Assembly: GCA_018398815.1 (NCBI GenBank)
Contig: CM031616.1
Coordinates: 69,524,508 to 69,588,507 of the forward strand
DNA length: 64,000 bases
Direction of reading: 5' to 3'
Source: Conus ventricosus
Lineage: Eukaryota > Mollusca > Gastropoda > Neogastropoda > Conidae
Below, piece by piece: positions 24,617 to 38,571 of the stretch (positions within the stretch are counted from its first letter, which is position 1; each line of letters opens with the position of its first letter). The position numbers were made by a program, and so were the translations under genes. The notes beneath the pieces are model-generated. The model worked only from the letters and a program-made list of their open reading frames with translations. It was not told where the DNA came from and did not search any database.

Positions 24617-27175
24617 ATCACACTGCTAAAAAAAACACAAAAAACTGTTGAAGAGTTGCCTCACTGTAAATTAATTTTGATCTCCCTTCAGGATCCCTTT
24701 CAAGCCTGACGTCCATGGTTCATGGTATCCCTGGGCATCAGGCTTAATTTGTATACTTAAATTGAAGTAAGGTTCTTCAGCAGTATTTGGCTTCTGCTGG
24801 AAGCGTTGTCTGGTCATGTCCTCATCCAGCACGGAGAAATGTGAGACTTTTCAATTCATTGTGAAAACCAGAATGCAGACTTGTTGCACCTCATCTTACA
24901 TTCATGTGTGGCATCGTCTTGCCGTTTGCACACAGTGTTCACAGGTCGATGGTACCAGGTAGGGTTTTGAAGACTGTGCAGGATTTAAATCTTGCAGACC
25001 GGTAGAAGTCGCATGAAACGGAGCACATTTTATTGACACACAGGAGCCGACAAATTCCACCTGTCATGAACATGCAAGAGTCTACACAGACATATGGTGG
25101 CAACATTCACAGCCACCATTAACATCCAAACACAAGAGAGAGAAACTGGTTGAAGTATATATATTATGCACATGAAAGAATAATGCTTCAGTGATTTTGT
25201 TAATAACATTTAGCTGATCACAGGACCAGAAAAACACACATCGGCGGTCAATCCAACAGATTTATTTATTTATTCAATTTATTTCATGAGAACTTAAGTC
25301 AACTTACCCAGCATCATTCACAATTCTTCACACACACTCGCACACACTGCCTGCCATCTAGGAATACAGTATTTCTTGCAGACAGGACAGAGAGAGAAAG
25401 ACAGGAGAGAGAGAGAGACGGACAGACAGACAGGTGAAAGAGAGAGAACAGACGGATCGATCAAAGCAATCAATCACCAAGCAATTTTCAGTTGTACCTC
25501 ACATGATTCATTTGACATACATGACTACCACAGACATGCACTGAACAATGTACAGGCTAGTAATAATCAGTAGGGTGATACATACATACACACACACACA
25601 TATATATATATATATATTGACATGATAAGTAGACCAGAACAAAAATCAACATCAAAGTTATCGCTCACTCCATCAAATGCTACTCTACACTATCAATGGA
25701 ATTAACAATATACTGCCTCTTGTTTCTTTCAATACAAAAAAAAACCTCCTGCAACCTTATCTCATGATCATCAAATTATTCAACAAGGTTTAACACGCCT
25801 ACAAACATTATATATATGGCATAACTAAGCAACGGAGAGAAAAAAGTTTCAAACTATGCTGCATTTAAAATGTGACACTTTGTACATATTCACACAGAAA
25901 ATGAACAAATCATGTTGGATGCAGGTTTGAAAAAAAAAAAAAAAACAAGCAAAGTTTTGCCTTATCTCTCAAATGAACGTCTGGGGTATTAAAAAAAAAA
26001 AAAGGGGTGGGGGGAAGGGCCAGGTACTGGACCAAAAGCACTGCACAGTCGCATGAGTTCATTCATGCATTTGCGATCCTATCAGCGAACAAATACTCTT
26101 TCTTCTGGACCGATCCAACTATAAGAGGAACATCCAACAGGAGCAGCAGGTTTAATTATATACACAGTGGACAGTTCAGCGGGTTTCTGCTGGGTCAGAC
26201 CACAGAGAGCCAGTGGGCAAAAAAAAACCCGACTGAACACTTGGAGGAGAATGTACCATGGATGGAACCCACTGGTCTATGTGCTCCTTAGGAGAAGCGC
26301 TTCAGTAGGACGTTCTGTGAAGCTACAGAGTTGCCTCCGTCGGTGCAGGGATGAGGGAGGTCTTGGAAGCCTGTCCTTGGCTTGTCTGAAGGATACATCT
26401 CCGAGAAGAATTTTGTGGCCTATATTTTTGTCATTGTTTTTTTGTGTTTTTTCTTCCCCATTACCGTTTTCTGCGACGCCCTTTTCCCCTTAGTGTCGTC
26501 AATGTAACGTGCATACCAATCTTGATTACACTATTTGATACTGAATTCATTGGTGGGAGAGAGCTTTTTTTCAAATTTTAACAAAACCAACTAACCAACC
26601 AAAAATCACTCAATCTCTGCCCTTCCTCCATTCCCTACTTCCCCTCTCCATGATAACGACAACTTCTGAATTGAGAAAGCTTTTTTTCCCCTTCTTTTAA
26701 CAACCAGTCTGTGTATGTGTTGGTGCATTTTCCAAATCTATATTACTAACATTTCTCACCACTGCACCATATATATCAAAGGATTGCTTAAAAACCTGTT
26801 CAGATGATAGGAACTTAAACAAATCGAACCGAACAAAAAAATTACAAAAAAATAAAACAAAGCACTGTGAATGTACCCAACGAAAATGAACAGGAAAGGC
26901 ACTCGGGTAAAGAACAGACCACACATAATCTTTTTTTTTTTGCCATCCAGGGGAAGTTATGACAGGTACATACTAAGAGTTGCTTCCCATCTACACAAAT
27001 GTCGATTTTATAGATTGAAAGCGTTCGTATCCTATGAAAACATGATACCCCTCATAAATGGTTATCAATTTGAAAACAGTAACTTCATATTGTTTGTGCT
27101 GGGTGTACACTTTGAAACATTCTTGCAGCACAGACCTTAGTACATCTTTTTACCAACTCCCCTTCAAAAGTTCAA
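24617..27175. other. AT-rich noncoding sequence, possible minus-strand 3' UTR
   Basis: No exon supported. A minus-strand AATAAA (forward TTTATT, 25029-25034) could be a poly(A) signal for a leftward gene. Contains GA-rich (25381-25450) and CA/TA (25585-25617) simple repeats. Confidence 0.35.
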
Positions 27176-27282
27176 CAGTTGGTCCCTGGGCCATATCCCA
27201 AGTTTCCTGAAAATTGGGTTCAGCGGTTTCTGAATAATCTAGCTGACCTATGAACCGACACGAGTGAAAACATAACCACCTT
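27176..27282. mobile_element. Possible dispersed retroelement tail
   Basis: Contains GGGCCATATCCCAAGTTTCC and GGGTTCAGCGGTTTCTG. The style (a phrase ending in 'GGTTCAG.GGTTTCTGA') resembles the 3' ends of dispersed invertebrate retroelements. This is recognition by resemblance only. Confidence 0.25.
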
Positions 27283-29692
27283 ATTTGAGGCATGAAAGCT
27301 ACTGCCACTTCCAAAATGAAGTAGAGAGGGAACCTGCAAGGAAATGGACATCCATTAATGCCTACTGTCTTCAGGGTTTTTTTTGTTGTTGTTGCTGTTA
27401 TTTCGTATTTTCATCCCTGCAGATGAATCATTCCAGACACAGCACTGCCTACATTCAGATCAACACATAAATAACTCTGAACTTTTGACCTATTTGATGG
27501 GGTCCAGGAATAGAAAATGAATGCGTAAACACATACAAAGATAAGATAATGTTGCTTATAGCCCAGCCGACCGCAAAGGGCCACATCAGGGCTGAAACAC
27601 ATACAAACGCACAGTACTGATAAAACATTGGAGAAAAAAAAGATTAAAAATTTTCCAAATAAAAGTCTCTTTTCAGAGAGTTACAGACAAGTTCAACAAA
27701 ATGTTTTTCTTTTTGTGACGATGCTGAAGCGTTGGGGGTGAAGGGGGTGGTGGGTGGGTAAAAAAAAGCTGTATTAACTGATCATGCATCATGGAGAGGG
27801 AAATCTGCTGAACACATTTGTTGTCCTGTGTTGCCAAGATATGTATACTTCAAGGCAGTCTTGACAAGGATTTTTAAAGTATCTTTTCAAGCATGGGTAA
27901 ACATTCTGTGTGAAATAAGAACATGTGCACATGAAGTACCTCAGCACAACTAGGCACAGGAAAACGACAAAATAATGGTTAAGTACTTAGAATAAAAGAG
28001 AAATATTCTTGCATTAAATCAGGTGATTTGATTCATCATCAGATTTCCTCAAGAGAATCGTGCCTTCTTTTTTCATTTTTTTCCAATGCACGTGTAAAAC
28101 AAATGAACACGCACGTCCTCCCTTTCCTCCTGAGTCTTCGTGTCCAGAGGGTAAAGAAGAGCAGACGGGTGGTTGTCGAACACAGACAAATGCTAGGACG
28201 GCAGTTTTTGAAAACCCCCCCCCCCTCCCCTTTCCTACAATGTAGTAGAGAACACGGCTGTACCCGAACACATCTTCACGTTGTCCGCAGTCTGTCGTGT
28301 TTCTTTTTGCCTTTTTTTGGTCTTTTTGCCTTTCGATTTTTGTATGTTACTGTTGCTCCTTTTCTGAGTCCAAAATAGTTTTTTTTCACAGTTGAACTGC
28401 ATGATTATAGAAAACTCAACATCGACCAAAAAACTGGCACACCTGAGAAAAAAAAAAGCCAGCCAGCCAGCTCCATCTGACACACTCATCACTGAAAGGA
28501 GCTGGGCCTACACCGAACGGCAGTGGGCATGACGAACAAGTCTCCCTACAGGGGTGGAGGACGGATGTATACTGATTTCAAACTGAAGTATAGGGGAACA
28601 CAGCAGAAGCTGGAAACAGAAATCCTTGCCTCGCCTACAGTACTACTGTCACCCACCACATTGCAAGATAAATAAACTTCACGACCGTTTCCTTAATTGA
28701 AAATGAACCTAAACGGGAAGCTCTCAACTAACGCAACATAAGAGACCCTGAATCAAAATCTCTTGTACTTCTACTAATAATGGCCTAACATATTTAAAAG
28801 AAAAAAAAGCTATTTCAACGTGAAAGCTTTTTTCGACCAAAGCCTCGTCTGGTTGTCGATACCTTGCTGTGATGTGACAGACCACACACTATGTCTGGGG
28901 GCAGTCCGTTATCACTGAAGGGTGAGGGTTACTTCCAATTTACACAGCTTTATCCCCAACGGGTCCCCGATTCCCCACTGGAAGGGGAAGCTGCAGCGCC
29001 TCCATCACACTCCCTCACCATTCAAACCACCGTTCTTGAAATTTAGCATCAGGAAAATAAGTGCTAGATCATGCATTGAAACCAGAATTCCCCCCCCCCC
29101 CCCCCCACCATTTCTTGAAATTTAACATCAGGAAAACAAGCACTAGGTCATGCGTTGAAACCAGAAACCACACAGAGTGTAAATCGGTCAAAACATGCAA
29201 ACCAAGGAACGCCAACAACAATGGGAGGGTATCGACACGCACCGAGTTTATTACAAGGGATCCATCTAGGTCAATGTGCAGGGGTTAAGGTTGAAGGTCA
29301 ATGTCGTGAGGCTTTGACTTTGATGCCTACAAATTACGAGTGTCGTCCTTTTCACCTTTTCTGGGTAAAGGTTTCTTGTTTGTATTTTTGTTTGTTTGTG
29401 CGTTTGTTTGTTTACGGGGTAAAAAATTTTCAAAAAAAAAAAAAAAGGTTAAAAGATTCAAGTCCGGTTTTGGAGAGATCATGCTTCCATCAGACAGCAG
29501 TTCAGTTATTTATCAATTTGTATGGTCTCTTTTTTTTCTTTCCCCCTGAAAGTAACATGGGTTTTTTTCTCCTTCTCGCCGTCTTCTTTTGGGTGCCCCA
29601 TACTGCTCATTATGTGCCCCCATCCACCCCCCCCCCCCCCCCCAACCAAACCACAATCACATCAAGATGACCTATTTCACCCAACAACAAAC
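27283..29692. other. AT-rich noncoding sequence
   Basis: Contains one dispersed tail copy, C-runs (28216-28225, 29090-29107, 29628-29643) and a partial direct repeat around 29033-29060 and 29110-29160. No gene supported. Confidence 0.45.
27538..27594 (-). mobile_element. Short dispersed element tail, copy 2
   Basis: Reverse-complement copy of the element at 9689 (GCTTATAGCCCAGCCGACC, then GCAAAGGGCCACATCAGGGC). Confidence 0.7.
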
Positions 29693-30566
29693 CACACCAT
29701 CCACCACTGTAGCCCCTCCCTCTGACACAAGCTGTCCGCATCATCATGAGCAAACCACACCCATCCAGCACTGTAGCCCCTCCCACTGACACAAGCTGTC
29801 AGCATCATCATGAGCAAACCACACCCATCCAGCACTGTAGCCCCTCCCACTGACACAAGCTGTCGGCATCATCATGAGCAAACCACACCCATCCAGCACT
29901 GTAGCCCCTCCCTCTGACACAGAAGCTGTCGGCATCAGGTCACCATGAGCAAACCACACCCATCCAGCACTGTAGCCCCTCCCACTGACACAAGCTGTCC
30001 GCATCATCATGAGCAAACCACACCCATCCAGCACTGTAGCCCCTCCCACTGACACAAGCTGTCAGCATCTGGTCACCATGAGCAAACCACACCCATCCAG
30101 CACTGTAGCCCCTCCCTCTGACACAAACTGTCGGCATCAAGTCACCATGAGCAAACCACACCCATCCAGCACTGTAGCCCCTCCCTCTGACACAAACTGT
30201 CGGCATCAAGTCACCATGAGCAAACCACACCCATCCAGCACTGTAGCCCCTCCCTCTGACACAAACTGTCGGCATCAAGTCATCATGAGCAAACCACACC
30301 CATCCAGCACTGTAGCCCCTCCCTCTGACACAAACTGTCGGCATCAAGTCATCATGAGCAAACCACACCCATCCAGCACTGTAGCCCCTCCCTCTGACAC
30401 AAACTGTCGGCATCAAGTCATCATGAGCAAACCACACCCATCCAGCACTGTAGCCCCTCCCTCTGACACAAACTGTCGGCATCAAGTCATCATGAGCAAA
30501 CCACACCCATCCAGCACTGTAGCCCCTCCTCTGACACAAACTGTCGGCATCAAGTCATCATGAGCA
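29693..30566. repeat. 63-69-bp tandem array, ~13 copies
   Basis: Units with CATGAGCAAACCACACCCAT and CCAGCACTGTAGCCCCTCC. Left copies are about 63 bp and the right copies 69 bp, which carry CGGCATCAAGTCATCATGAG. The 69-bp unit is 23 codons, so open frames run through on both strands. These are artefacts of repeat length. Confidence 0.93.
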
Positions 30567-30615
30567 AACCCAACAGAGGAGGCCCTGCACTGCTAGCGCA
30601 TACACAGGACATTGC

Positions 30616-32215
30616 CTCGTAAGCCTGTGACTGCCCCTGCTGGTGGCTGTGACTGCCCCTGCTGATGGCTGTGACTGCCCTGCTGGTGGCTGTGATGCCT
30701 GCTGATGGCTGTGTGCCTGCTGATGGCTGTGACTGCCCCTGCTGATGGCTGTGACTGCCCTGCTGATGGCTGTGACTGCCCTGCTGATGGCTGTGACTGC
30801 CCTGCTGATGGCTGTACTGCCCCTGCTGATGGCTGTGACTGCCCCTGCTGATGGCTGTGACTGCCCCTGCTGATGGCTGTAACTGCCCCTGCTGATGCGT
30901 GTGACTGCCCTGCTGATGGCTGTACTGCCCTGCTGATGGCTGTGACTGCCCTGTGTGGCTGTGACTGCCCTGCTGATGGCTGTGACTGCCCCTGCTGATG
31001 GCTGTGAACTGCCCTGCTGATGGCTGTGACTGCCCTGTGCTGTATGCCGCTGATGTGACTGCCCCTGCTGATGCTGTGACTGCCCCTGCTGATGGCTGTG
31101 ACTGCCCTGCTGATGGCTGGATGCCCTGCTGATGGCTGTGACTGCCCTGCTGATGGCTGTGACTGCCCCTGCTGATGGCTGTGACTGCCCCTGCTGATGG
31201 CTGTGACTGCCCCTGCTGATGGCTGTGACTGCCCCTGTGATGGCTGTGACTGCCCCTGCTGATGGCTGTGACTGCCCTGCTGATGGCTGTGACTGCCCCT
31301 GCTGATGGCTGTGACTGCCCCTCTGATGGCTGTGACTGCCCTGCTGATGGCCTGTGGACTGCCCCTGCTGATGGCTGTGACTGCCCCTGCTGATGGCTGT
31401 GACTGCCCTGCTGATGGCTGTGACTGCCCCTGCTGATGGCTGTGACTGCCCTGCTGATGGCTGTGACTGCCCTGCTGATGGCTGTGACTGCCCCTGCTGA
31501 TGGCTGTGACTGCCCCTGCTGATGGCTGTGACTGCCCTGCTGATGGCTGTGACTGCCCTGCTGATGGCTGTGACTGCCCCTGCTGATGGCTGTGACTGCC
31601 CTGCTGATGGCTGTGACTGCCCCTGCTGATGGCTGTGAACTGCCCCTGCTGATGGCTGTGACTGCCCCTGCTGAGGTGGACTGCCTGTGATGGCTGTGAC
31701 TGCCCCTGCTGATGGCTGTAACTGCCCCTGCTGATGGCTGTGACTGCCCCTGCTGATGGCTGTAACTGCCCCTGTGATGGCGTGACTGCCCTGCTGATGG
31801 CTGTAACTGCCCCTGCTGATGGCTGTGACTGCCCTGCTGATGGCTGTGACTGCCCTGCTGATGGCTGTGACTGCCCTGCTGATGGCTGTACTGCCCTGCT
31901 GATGGCTGTGACTGCCCCTGCTGATGGCTGTAGACTGCCCTGCTGATGGCTGTGACTGCCCCTGCTGATGGCTGTGACTGCCCCTGCTGATGGCTGTGAC
32001 TGCCCCTGCTGATGGCTGTACTGCCCTGCTGATGGCTGTGACTGCCCCTGCTGATGGCTGTGACTGCCCTGCTGATGGCTGTGACTGCCCCTGCTGATGG
32101 CTGTACTGCTTGACCCTGTGATGGCTGTATGCCCTGCTGATGGCTGTAACTGCCCTGCTGATGGCTGTGACTGCACCTGCTGATGGCTGTACTGCCCCTG
32201 CTGATGGCTGTGACT
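30616..32215. repeat. 21/22-bp minisatellite array, ~72 copies
   Basis: Unit CTGATGGCTGTGACTGCCCC with TG. Copies alternate between CCC and CCCC versions, and many show single-base losses. The Gln/Ser/Ala-rich minus-strand frame is a product of the array, not a gene. Confidence 0.95.
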
Positions 32216-32702
32216 GCTTGACCAGTGTGGAGGGGGTGGGGGGCGTAAGCCCTGCTGATGGCTGTAACTGCTTGACCAGTGTGGAGGGGGGTGGGGGGCG
32301 TAAGCCCCTGCTGATGGCTATAACTGCTTGACCAGTGTGGAGGGGGGTGGTGGGGCGTAAGCCCCTGCTGATGGCTATAACTGCTTGACCAGTGTGGAGG
32401 GGGGTGGGGGGCGTAAGCCCCTGCTGATGGCTATAACTGCTTGACCAGTGTGGAGGGGGGTGGGGGGCGTAAGCCCCTGCTGATGGCTATAACTGCTTGA
32501 CCAGTGTGGAGGGGGTGTGGGGGCGTAAGCCCCTGCTGATGGCTGTAACTGCTTGACCAGTGTGGAGGGGGGTGGGGGGCGTAAGCCCCTGCTGATGGCT
32601 GTAACTGCTTGACCAGTGTGGAGGGGGGGGGGGGGGTGGGGGCGTAAGCCCCTGCTGATGGCTATAACTGCTTGACCAGTGTGGAGGGGGGGTGGGGGGT
32701 TG
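32213..32702. repeat. ~56-61-bp compound tandem array, eight to nine copies
   Basis: Each unit carries TGCTTGACCAGTGTGGAGG, a G-run with GGCGTAAGCC, and one 22-bp unit of the adjacent array (CTGCTGATGGCTATAACTG). G-run length varies between copies. Confidence 0.93.
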
Positions 32703-35167
32703 AGTGGGCACTGTGGGCAAACGTTCCCTACTGGAATATGTCGCAACTGTTGGACACTTTCATACCCCCCAAAAACTGATCCTCTCTGAGCTTAGCAAGC
32801 AAAACCCTTCACCAAAAGATGATAAAATGACTACTAATCTTATTTTGCAGATATGAAAACTTACTTCTGATGCTATGAAGACTGTTTTTTTTTTTTTTTT
32901 TTTTTTTTTTTCAAGAACAGGGACAACAACAACAAAAAATCGAAGACTAAGTACCATAGGGTTGACAAAGTGTCAGAATTCTTTGCCCTGGTCCTACAAA
33001 CAACACACACACACACCACACCCACACATATAAACCCCATTTCACTGATATCACTGCATAAAAGGGTTGTTGTACTTTCCATCCACCTGACATTTTGTTG
33101 AAGGATTTCTCATAAAATGACGGCACAATTTTTCACAAATTTGGTGTATTCAAGAACATATATCCTTTGGTCTCGACAGACGACTTCTGCTCTGGAAATT
33201 CCGTGCTACCCAGCATACATCATCATGATTAGAATAACTCATATGCATCCTTGTTATTACTTGAAACTTTCACCGTGACTGCCAATCTTTGGCGGCAAAG
33301 GTCTGAGGTCAAGGGACGAAGTGAACAGTTGGCGTCGCACTGAAAGTGTCCTGATCCTCTCTTGTTTCAACCCATTAACATATGGCTGAAGATGGACACG
33401 TATTGTCTACATGTAGCTCACACAACACCAGTTTGGCTTTATTCTTCAATATCAGCCTTTTCCAAACATGATCCCCATCCTTTACACATTTAAACAGAAT
33501 TCTGAACATCTGGATTGAACCACCTAATTCAAAAACGAATAAAATGAAGGAAGTCCTATGCAACAACAACAACAAAGTGGCGGGTCAGTAGCAATAGTTT
33601 TCAGCAGTACCTCCCACCCTTGTTGACCTCATCTTGTCATCTTTTGTGGGGGAACGGTCACTGGTACTCTTACTAAAACCTGACAGAAAAACAGGTAGCC
33701 TTCAAGTTCACCATGAATACATTCCAAACCAGTTTCATTCAGTACAAGTTTTGGTAGTGTGAGGGAATAAAGTGTCTTTGTTTTAAGGTGGTGTATGGTA
33801 TACTCCCGAAGTGTATGGGCGCACAGGTCTGTGCCAGCTAAGGACACAGACGAACCCACACAAACACTGAACTGGGATGAACTTCAATCCCAGTGTGGTC
33901 ATCATCAACACCATGCTCTAAAAGCTGATTCTCAGATTCTGTCATTCACGGAACAAAATGCTCTCATCCTCATTTTCCATTTTGTCCCATTATTACGTTT
34001 CACGTCACAGCAAATGCTATTATCACTTGAGGTCTTAACCGACATCATCGCCAAAAGAAATCTTCAGTACCTCACTGTATTACCGATTAAAAAATAAAAA
34101 AGTTTACAAACTGTACAAGTCTTTGCATATTGGCACGTCATCACTCACCCAATCTTAACCAAACACACATCTTCACTATACACAGAGATCATTTTCACGA
34201 TCACCACACAATGCGGCGGTGTGAACTTAATCGTCTCTTTCATAGAAATGTAGAAACAGAATCCCATACATTCATTATGTTACAAAAGGCAATGTACACT
34301 TCTTTCACTTATACTCTTTCTCAAAAGCAGGAGTCATTTGAGTGTATGTGTGTGTGCTTGCATGTGCGTGTTCTCTCCAAAATTTTAACTCAACATACTG
34401 TTATTTCACGACCACCAGACTGCTTCTGAATATCCAAAGATTTCCCGCCATTAATTTCCTTCTGCCAACAGTACAAAAAACAAACAAATAAAAAAAAAAA
34501 GGAAAAGCATTATGGATACATGCATAAAGTTATGCACACAACTGTACAGTATACTGCTAAATGCCTTTTTCTTTGTCTCTCGTCATTTCTATCAAATGCA
34601 GCGCTGGCAAGGGAGAGCACCACTACCTGACACAGGTTTTCACACGCTAGCTCTTCACAGATGGGAGACTGACACAGACTGCACTGTCACTTACAACAAG
34701 GCAAAATACTAATAAACATACAAACAAACTTTTGACAAACATGTCGTCTTCCAATATCACAACTGACAGACACAGAATGGCATAAATCCACACTACCGAC
34801 GGCCGTCTGGGGAGCGTTGTTTGGGGCATTTGTTATATCCCTTATTTCTGATGTTCACATTGCACACGTGAGAATTGACCTCTCTTCCTTTGTGTTTGTT
34901 TGTACTCTGCCTTGTTATAGGGCACCACCAGTTAGCTCACATTTAGGTGAAGTTATTAATAACACAAGTATGGGTTCCACACAGACTCTGTCGGGGAGTG
35001 GCGGGAGGGGGGTGGGGGAGAGAAAACGAGAGAGGGATAGAAGAAGGAAACTTTTGAATTTCTTCTTTCTTTTTCCTTTTTTTTTTTACATTTAAAAACA
35101 GATTTTTTACCAGGGAGGAGGCAAGAGACACGGCAGCAAGCAAAATAGTCTTACAATCATTTTGTGC
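32703..35167. other. AT-rich unique noncoding sequence
   Basis: Contains poly-T at about 32884-32910 and a CA-rich patch near 33001-33028. No exon supported on either strand. Confidence 0.45.
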
Positions 35168-35648
35168 GTTTTAGTACCCCACCAAACGCTAGACAAAAAC
35201 AGAAGGATCTTTAGTGGATCTTGGTAGTAACCCACCAAACGCTAGACAAAAACAGAAGGATCTTTAGTGGATCTTGGTAGTAACCCACCAAACGCTAGAC
35301 AAAGACTGAAGGATCTTTAGTGGATCTTGGTAGTAACCCACTAAACGCTAGACAAAAACAGAAGGATCTTTAGTGGATCTTGGTAGTAACCCACCAAACG
35401 CTAGACAAAAACAGAAGGATCTTTAGTGGATCTTGGTAGTAACCCACCAAACGCTAGACAAAAACAGAAGGATCTTTAGTGGATCTTGGTAGTAACCACC
35501 AAACGCTAGACAAAGACTGAAGGATCTTTAGTGGATCTTGGTAGTAACCCACCAAACGCTAGACAAAAACAGAAGGATCTTTAGTGGATCTTGGTAGTAA
35601 CCCACCAAACGCTAGACAAAAACAGAAGGATCTTTAGTGGATCTTGTT
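35168..35648. repeat. 53-bp tandem array, nine copies
   Basis: Very uniform units with CCACCAAACGCTAGACAAAA and GGATCTTTAGTGGATCTTGG. Two copies share the variant AAAGACTGAAGG. Confidence 0.95.
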
Positions 35649-38235
35649 GTACAAACTGTACGTGGACGAAGTGAGACAAGGCCAGCTTTATTTCCAAGGG
35701 TTCAACCTGAGCCTGGGGACTTTTTGATTTTTGACATGCTGCCCTTGCCCTTGTGCCAGAAAAAAAAGAAAAGTTATTGACTACAAAATATAAACAGTAA
35801 ATGCGGCATATGCTTGCACTTAAATCGTAAAACTACACATAACAAAAATGAGCTATTCATAGCAAGAGAGCAACAAACACAGACACACACACGTGAGGAA
35901 AGAGAGAAAGAGAGACTTGACAAACAGATAGACGGTCCAGTATATAGACATGATGATGGATTAAGACATTTGTTGGACTGAAAACTGACTGCATGTAGGA
36001 AACAGGAAAACTCGTCTTGGCCCTTAGTCTACCAGGATTTGAATCATAAACCTCCAGGAATGGAAGCTCCAGGCACTAACAACACTCAAGTTACCTCACC
36101 TGTCCTTTCAAATACAAACACTGTGTGTATGTTATTTTTTCTTTCTCTGTTGATTTTGTGAGATGTTAATGGTTGTTCACTTTTTACATCATACTATCAT
36201 CATATGAAGAGAGAAAAGAAAATTCTTGGGAATGGAAAGGTAAAGTTAAAAGCTCAGCACAAAAAAACCCTGTTTAGAAGGCTATTTAATGACATGAGAT
36301 AGCAGTTCACCATTGGTTTTCTGATGACAAAAAAAAAAAAAAAACCCACCTCTAGTATCTTCACACTTTTTTTTGCTTCCCTCTGACTCGTAGATGAAGT
36401 AGATGCAACAGATAAACTAAATAAGAAACCAGAACATTAAAACAAATAAAATCCATTTCAGCCGTAACAGTCTACTGCATGTGGTAGTGCCTATCTTTAT
36501 CAATCAACAGAGTAGTGAAGAGCAGACGACTTCCAGGAAAAGAAATCCCTGCGGAGGGGAAGAAACCAATTTTTTTCGGATCTTTGTAATGCGATGAACT
36601 AATGAATTATGCAGGAGAACACCACACATGCACATGTGTGTTGTATGTGTGTGCATGTGCCTACACTGTGTGTGTGCATGTCTGTGTGCTTGCAAAAGTT
36701 CAATAAAACATGAGCATTGCTCACTCTGTGTGTGCAGCATTTAAAAGCTGCTTGTTTGTACCCTCTCCCCCCCACTCACATGTATTTACGAACATCATCA
36801 ATAGTGAAATGTGAAACCAGCACAAATCATACATAAAAATTAAAACAAACAAAAAAAACCACTTGCAAGTGCATAAATCTAACCTGAGATAAGATTTGAC
36901 AGAAACGATGATGACTTGAAAACTAGGGATCACCAATGAACCATCAGGCCTTGGACGTTTTCAGTCCAAGCATACACACTCCCACTGCTCTCTCTCCCTT
37001 CCTACCCCCCTCCCCCTCAACTTAACAGCTTAAGTAACAATAAAACAAGACCGAAAAAGAAAAGAAAAATCCCATGAGCCTGCAACACATCCTTCCTCAG
37101 TAGCAGTTGATCAAGCTTCAGGGTGTAAAACAGCGATGTCTTGGAAAACGGAGAAACAGAAAAAAAAGTTCATGAAGGAAACAGTTTGACTTTATAGTTT
37201 CAAGATTTTTTTTTTTTTTTTTTTTGTTTTTGATTTTGCTTTGAGAGAAGTGGGGGGAGTGTTATAAAAGTATTTCATAGTGTTAGAATGTGGTATGCTG
37301 CCAATTCATACCTTACACAAAAGGGGTGAAGCTCTTCACATCACTCTCGCACCATACAGCATTTCTCCGAAAACTGAACCATAACTTTCAACAAAGAACA
37401 AGCAAAACTTCAAATAAGTCAACTTCCAACGAATCTGACTTCTGTTATCCCTTCCCCATCCCTACCCACCCCACCCCTCCCCTTTCTCCCTTCGAGGTAA
37501 AAGTGTTTTGTTATGCAACCTATCACACAAGTCACTGCATACGCCTTCCAGCCAACAGGCCACCACCAGGACGAAACCAGGCCTGCTCTCTCTCTCTCAG
37601 TGGGTTCAAATTGTGCTTCATTTCATAGCAAGCAGTTATTGCTCTTGTGTAGCTGCCCTGTCCGACGACGCTGGGGTCACTCACAGGCACACACACGGAT
37701 ATTGGTCTCTGTATACTCTGGAGTCCACACATACCTAAACTGAACACACACACACACACACACAGGGCCTGGCTCGTACGCCGATCTCTCTCAACCAGCG
37801 CACTCTGAGGTCCTGTCTGTGCCAGTGACGACGACCACACACAATGAAAAGAGCTCTTCATACTGACTGGAAAAGTGTCGCGCTGATCGTCATCAGCTCC
37901 GAGAGTTACCATGACGGCTGTCCTAGCTCTCAGGGCACGCAGTCGGAGACGCCGAGCCGAGCGGGGTCACCGACCCCCTCCCCCCCACAAACACAGGTCA
38001 CCACTGCGGTACCGTCTCTCCCTGCCCCCAGGGAGTGATGCATACAACAAGACAAGAGATGCTGAATGAGGCTGGACGAGGAATAAAGTGGACGAAGACT
38101 GACACAAGGCAGACAGGTGGGTGGGTGGGTGGGCGGGCACTGGCCAATCGGAGGTAAGTTGGTGGGGGGTTCGGCAATGCTGTCCAAGGCAATCGGTGGC
38201 TTTGGGTTCCTTTTTTTTTTTTCCTTTTTGTGTTT
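35649..38235 (-). other. Probable 3' UTR of the minus-strand gene and flanking DNA
   Basis: Lies directly downstream (leftward) of the minus-strand stop at 38236-38238. A minus-strand AATAAA lies at 35688-35693, one candidate end of the transcript. A short minus-strand frame just before it (GKGSMSKIKKSPGSG, stop at 35702-35704) is probably chance. Contains poly-T and GT/CA patches. A GC-rich patch at 37900-38040 has an open plus frame without supporting splice signals. Confidence 0.35.
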
Positions 38236-38277
38236 TTACTTCAGCTCTCCCAGTAACTCTTTGAAGTCTTGAAAGAT
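38236..38277 (-). CDS. Terminal exon of an unrecognised minus-strand gene
   Basis: On the minus strand, an acceptor CCCTGCACGCAG is followed in phase 0 by 13 codons, IFQDFKELLGELK, and TAA. The upstream exon at 40180-40272 also ends in phase 0, so the two join in frame. The amphipathic Leu/Lys/Glu/Phe pattern suggests a short terminal helix. The exon is short, so the call leans on the upstream exon and on agreement of phase. The protein is not recognised. Confidence 0.5.
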   Translation of the reverse strand: MFQDFKELLGELK

Positions 38278-38571
38278 CTGCGTGCAGGGAAGCATTCAAT
38301 TTGCACTGGTTATCTGTACATCGAGTACATTACATATTGTACATTTTTGGGGTCATTTTTAACTCAATGGTGTTTGTGGTACAGTCTGCCCCTGGCTCAC
38401 ATACAATGACATAACTTTACCAGAGCGTGATTTTTATTTCTCTCTTTCTCTTTTTTTTTTCTGTTTTATATCCTTACGTGAACTTCAATCTAAGGGAGGC
38501 TACCAAGGCCATCAACTTGCCATTTCACCACACACAGTTCTTCCTCACAGACCACAGACAAATCTTAAATA

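Noticed and set aside
30593..32176. Gln/Ser/Ala-rich 527-codon minus-strand frame
   Set aside because: A product of the 21/22-bp array. The repeat peptide changes at each indel.
35702..35757. Minus-strand frame GKGSMSKIKKSPGSG with a stop followed closely by AATAAA
   Set aside because: It is tempting as a terminal exon, but the acceptor is only CACAAG after a T-run, and the exon pair at 38236 and 40180 already gives a convincing gene end. Kept only as a remark.
37844..38038. Plus-strand Ser/Pro/Thr-rich frame
   Set aside because: A GC-rich patch on the opposite strand of the probable 3' UTR. No reliable donor or acceptor pair, and no homologue recognised.
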